Source: JBMNUL01 sp050946255 (GTDB lineage: Bacteria; Actinomycetota; Coriobacteriia; Coriobacteriales; CADBOM01). From it: a stretch of DNA of 15,527 bases. Below the pieces are notes generated by a model, which was not told the origin of the DNA, made no database searches, and was given only the letters and a program-made list of their open reading frames with translations. The stretch lies in contig JBMNUL010000049.1 in the NCBI GenBank assembly GCA_050946255.1, positions 1 through 15,527 of the forward strand. Reading direction: 5' to 3'. Below, piece after piece: positions 13,464 through 15,527 of the stretch. Both the position numbers and the translations under genes were made by a program. Each line of letters starts with the position of its first letter. Position 1 is the stretch's first letter.

Positions 13464-14201
13464 ATGCCAAGACCCGAAAACCCAGCTTTGAAGAAGGAGA
13501 TGTTGGCTCAAGCCACGCGTCTCTTTTCCAAGAAGGGGTATAGCGACACGTCGTATTCCGATATCGCACGAGCCTCCGGAATAACAAAGGGGCTGTTGCA
13601 ATATTACTTTCCGAAGAAGGAGCAGCTCGCAACGGCGATGATGGAGGAGGTCCTCCATAACGCAATCGATGCGCTGGGGTTCGATGGAGGAGATATTTCT
13701 GGCGGTGGCTCATTGGTCGGGTCGACCATGGCCACCGACGAGGGAGGGCACGACAGCGAGGACAAGACATCCGGCAATATAGAGAGCTTCGAGCAGCTTT
13801 ACGAGATCGGGCAGGTTTTCTTCGAGTTCCTTCTCGCCTCTGAAGGCACGCGCCGGTTCCTTCAGGATATTGTGGGCGACATGAAGCTGGTCGACAGTGT
13901 CCTGGCATTCAATCTCACATGGGCCTTGGATTACGCCGAGGAGGAAACCCGTTCCACCGATGATGAGGTGGTGGAGAGCGTGGTGTTCTCAATGGGCGGT
14001 TTCTACAGCCTTCTGTACTATTGTCTCGCACATGAACGCCGGTTTGACGTGGGCAAGCATCTGCGATACGTGATGTTCAGGCTCATGAGGACTTTGGGAT
14101 TCGACGAGGAGGAGACCAATATGGCCCTCGACCGCTCGGAGCTGTCTTCACGGAAACTCAAGTCCACGCTCTCGAAGATGAAGCCGCTCGGTGGGGAATA
14201 G
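13464..14201 (+). CDS. TetR-family transcriptional regulator
   Basis: A 245-residue repressor-type protein. The N-terminal DNA-binding domain (about 9-58) ends in the typical helix-turn-helix GITKGLLQYYFPKKEQL, with the helix-turn-helix at about 30-49. The C-terminal two thirds form the helical ligand and dimer domain; they contain an unusual Gly-, Ser- and Asp-rich insert at roughly residues 76-110 that makes the protein longer than most family members. I chose ATG at 13464 because GGAGAGG (13451-13457) lies 6 bases upstream; the in-frame ATG at 13437 overlaps the promoter -10 and cannot be used from that promoter. It is divergent from the paired membrane-protein operon and shares a region with a perfect inverted repeat, so it most probably represses that operon and itself. 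The ligand is unknown. Confidence 0.93.
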   Translation: MPRPENPALKKEMLAQATRLFSKKGYSDTSYSDIARASGITKGLLQYYFPKKEQLATAMMEEVLHNAIDALGFDGGDISGGGSLVGSTMATDEGGHDSEDKTSGNIESFEQLYEIGQVFFEFLLASEGTRRFLQDIVGDMKLVDSVLAFNLTWALDYAEEETRSTDDEVVESVVFSMGGFYSLLYYCLAHERRFDVGKHLRYVMFRLMRTLGFDEEETNMALDRSELSSRKLKSTLSKMKPLGGE

Positions 14202-14508
14202 GTTCCTGGCAAGAAAACCCAGAAAAGGATTTGCCTAGCTCCAGAAAAAACTCCGCTTGGACTTTTCGTTTATCCAATTTTGCATATAATTAGCGTCTGT
14301 CTGCATATTGACGTGATGCTGGGGTATCGCGTCATCTATTGGCGCGTCGTCCGGGACTTGCTCCGGGACGATGCTCTGCTTGTTACTCGCCGAATCTTGC
14401 AATAGCTGTTTGGGATGGGGCGTTTCTGCTTCTTGACTGGCAGCTGGCATGCGTGACTGGCAATTTGCATGCGCATTCTCCCGTGCGCTGGCTGAAGGAG
14501 AAGAATAA
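14202..14508 (+). promoter_or_regulatory. Leader region of the NhaC-type antiporter gene
   Basis: A gene-free stretch of 307 bases. A perfect -10 hexamer TATAAT lies at 14285-14290 with no clear -35. A leader hairpin follows: TCGTCC (14347-14352) pairs with GGACGA (14366-14371), with an inner GGA/TCC pairing. A tandem 20-bp repeat lies at 14435-14474. I do not match it to a known riboswitch class. Confidence 0.5.
14435..14474. repeat. Tandem 20-bp direct repeat before the antiporter gene
   Basis: Two adjacent units, 14435-14454 and 14455-14474, match at 16 of 20 positions, with GACTGGCA and GCATGCG conserved and the middle variable. A 20-bp period is close to two helical turns, as expected for tandem protein sites on one face of DNA; they end 20 bases before the AAGGAG ribosome binding site. 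Confidence 0.6.
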
Positions 14509-15527
14509 ATGGAGTTTGTTGGGACCTTCTGGGCTCTGATCCCACCGATAGCCGCAATCGTGCTGGCCCTGATCACCAAGGAGACATACGTGTCGTTGCT
14601 GGTGGGCATTGTCTGCGGGGCTCTGATCTTGGCAGGATTCGACCCCGTCAACGCGTTGAATTACATCATTTACGGGCAGGTTTCGGTGGGTGATGATGTC
14701 ATGAACGTTGGGATCATCAGCGCCGTGAGCGAGCCGGCAAATGCTGGAATCTTCGTCTTTCTGGTGATGCTGGGTATCATGGTGGCGCTTGTGAACTCCG
14801 CAGGAGGTTCAGCTGCTTTCGGGAAATGGGCCGCCAAGCATATCAAGAGCCGCAGCGGTGCAGCGCTGGCCACCTTTCTACTCGGCGTGCTGATTTTCAT
14901 CGACGACTACTTCAACTGCCTTACAGTGGGGGCGGTTATGAGGCCAGTGACGGATGAGGAGAAAATCTCACGCGCAAAGCTCTCCTATATCATCGATGCC
15001 ACTGCAGCGCCGATATGCATGATTTCGCCCATCTCCTCTTGGGCCGCTGCGGTATCTGCCACTGCCTCAGACCTCAACAACGGCATGACCGGCATCCAGC
15101 TTTTCATCCAGGCCATCCCATACAACTTCTATTCGCTGCTCACAATCGTCTTCGTGATAGGAATTTGCATCATGGGTTTTGATTACGGTCCCATGGCAAG
15201 GGCGGAGCTCGAAGCCTATCGGAACGGTAACCTCGGTTCGCTTGGAGATGAGGAGATCTTGGAGAAGAAGCATTCCTCGCTCTGGGACATGATCGTTCCG
15301 GTTATCCTGCTCATCGTATTTTGCGTGATCGGCATGATGTACGCTGGCGGTTTCTGGGATCCCAGCGCAAATGGCTACATGAGCATCTCCGGGGCCTTTG
15401 AGGACACCAGCGCTTACGTGGGCCTTCCCTGGGGTTCGTTTGTGGCGCTAGTGATCACGTTCTTCTATCTGATTTTCCGTCGCGTGGTTACGTTCAGCGA
15501 GGCGGCGAGCTGCATCGTCTCGGGATT
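14509..15527 (+). CDS. NhaC-family Na+/H+ antiporter, 3' end outside window
   Basis: An open frame of 339 codons with no stop before the right edge, so the gene is partial. ATG at 14509 has AAGGAG (14495-14500) 8 bases upstream. The protein is polytopic, beginning MEFVGTFWALIPPIAAI and continuing with several further helices. The FIDDYFNCLTVG segment (about residues 130-141), with an acidic pair in a helix, and SPISSWAA (about 173-180) are typical of the NhaC family, which exchanges Na+ for H+, or in some members a carboxylate, across the cytoplasmic membrane. Which of these applies cannot be told. A charged loop around residues 227-256 separates the two halves. Transcription is probably from its own promoter in the 307-base leader, not from the TetR gene upstream. 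Confidence 0.9.
   Translation, partial: MEFVGTFWALIPPIAAIVLALITKETYVSLLVGIVCGALILAGFDPVNALNYIIYGQVSVGDDVMNVGIISAVSEPANAGIFVFLVMLGIMVALVNSAGGSAAFGKWAAKHIKSRSGAALATFLLGVLIFIDDYFNCLTVGAVMRPVTDEEKISRAKLSYIIDATAAPICMISPISSWAAAVSATASDLNNGMTGIQLFIQAIPYNFYSLLTIVFVIGICIMGFDYGPMARAELEAYRNGNLGSLGDEEILEKKHSSLWDMIVPVILLIVFCVIGMMYAGGFWDPSANGYMSISGAFEDTSAYVGLPWGSFVALVITFFYLIFRRVVTFSEAASCIVSG

Noticed and set aside
14339..14539. Short plus-strand frame overlapping the antiporter start
   Set aside because: It lacks a ribosome binding site and overlaps ATG 14509, which has a good AAGGAG site and family motifs.
1..15527. CRISPR arrays, tRNA or rRNA genes, insertion sequences
   Set aside because: I looked for regular spaced repeats, cloverleaf-like arms and transposase motifs and saw none.

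Overview
The window looks like a chromosomal stretch from a GC-rich obligate anaerobe. Two glycyl radical enzymes, a multidomain cyclic-di-GMP protein with cysteine-rich sensor domains, an NhaC-type antiporter and many MFS-style transport and redox genes suggest a gut actinobacterium of class Coriobacteriia (Eggerthellaceae-like). That placement is inferred from gene content and protein style; there is no rRNA or other marker gene in the window.

Layout. Bases 1-1506 hold the C-terminal part of a glycyl radical enzyme (GRE1), followed 44 bases later by an MFS transporter (1551-2822) and a strong intrinsic terminator. After a gene-free gap comes a 998-residue cyclic-di-GMP turnover protein (3315-6311). 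It meets, tail to tail, a six-helix membrane protein of unknown function (6321-6899, minus). A complete second glycyl radical enzyme (GRE2, 7183-9624, minus) has its own promoter and terminator and no activating enzyme on either side. A short-chain dehydrogenase (10052-10819, plus) and a small P-loop kinase (10949-11494, minus) lie in a more AT-rich stretch that may have been acquired.

The right third holds a compact regulated locus. Two tandem genes for paralogous seven-helix membrane proteins (11803-13347, minus) are transcribed away from a TetR-family regulator gene (13464-14201, plus). The intergenic region carries a perfect 11-bp inverted repeat that covers the -10 element and spacer of the membrane-protein promoter. 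The window ends inside an NhaC-family antiporter gene (from 14509) that runs off the right edge and is preceded by a 307-base leader with a hairpin and a tandem 20-bp repeat.

How the parts may work together. GRE1 and its transporter look like a catabolic or fermentative module in which the MFS protein moves the substrate or product. GRE2 stands alone and must borrow an activase. The best candidate for an undescribed system is the TetR-controlled pair of paralogous membrane proteins, which share intramembrane His, Tyr, Asp and Glu residues at fixed spacing.
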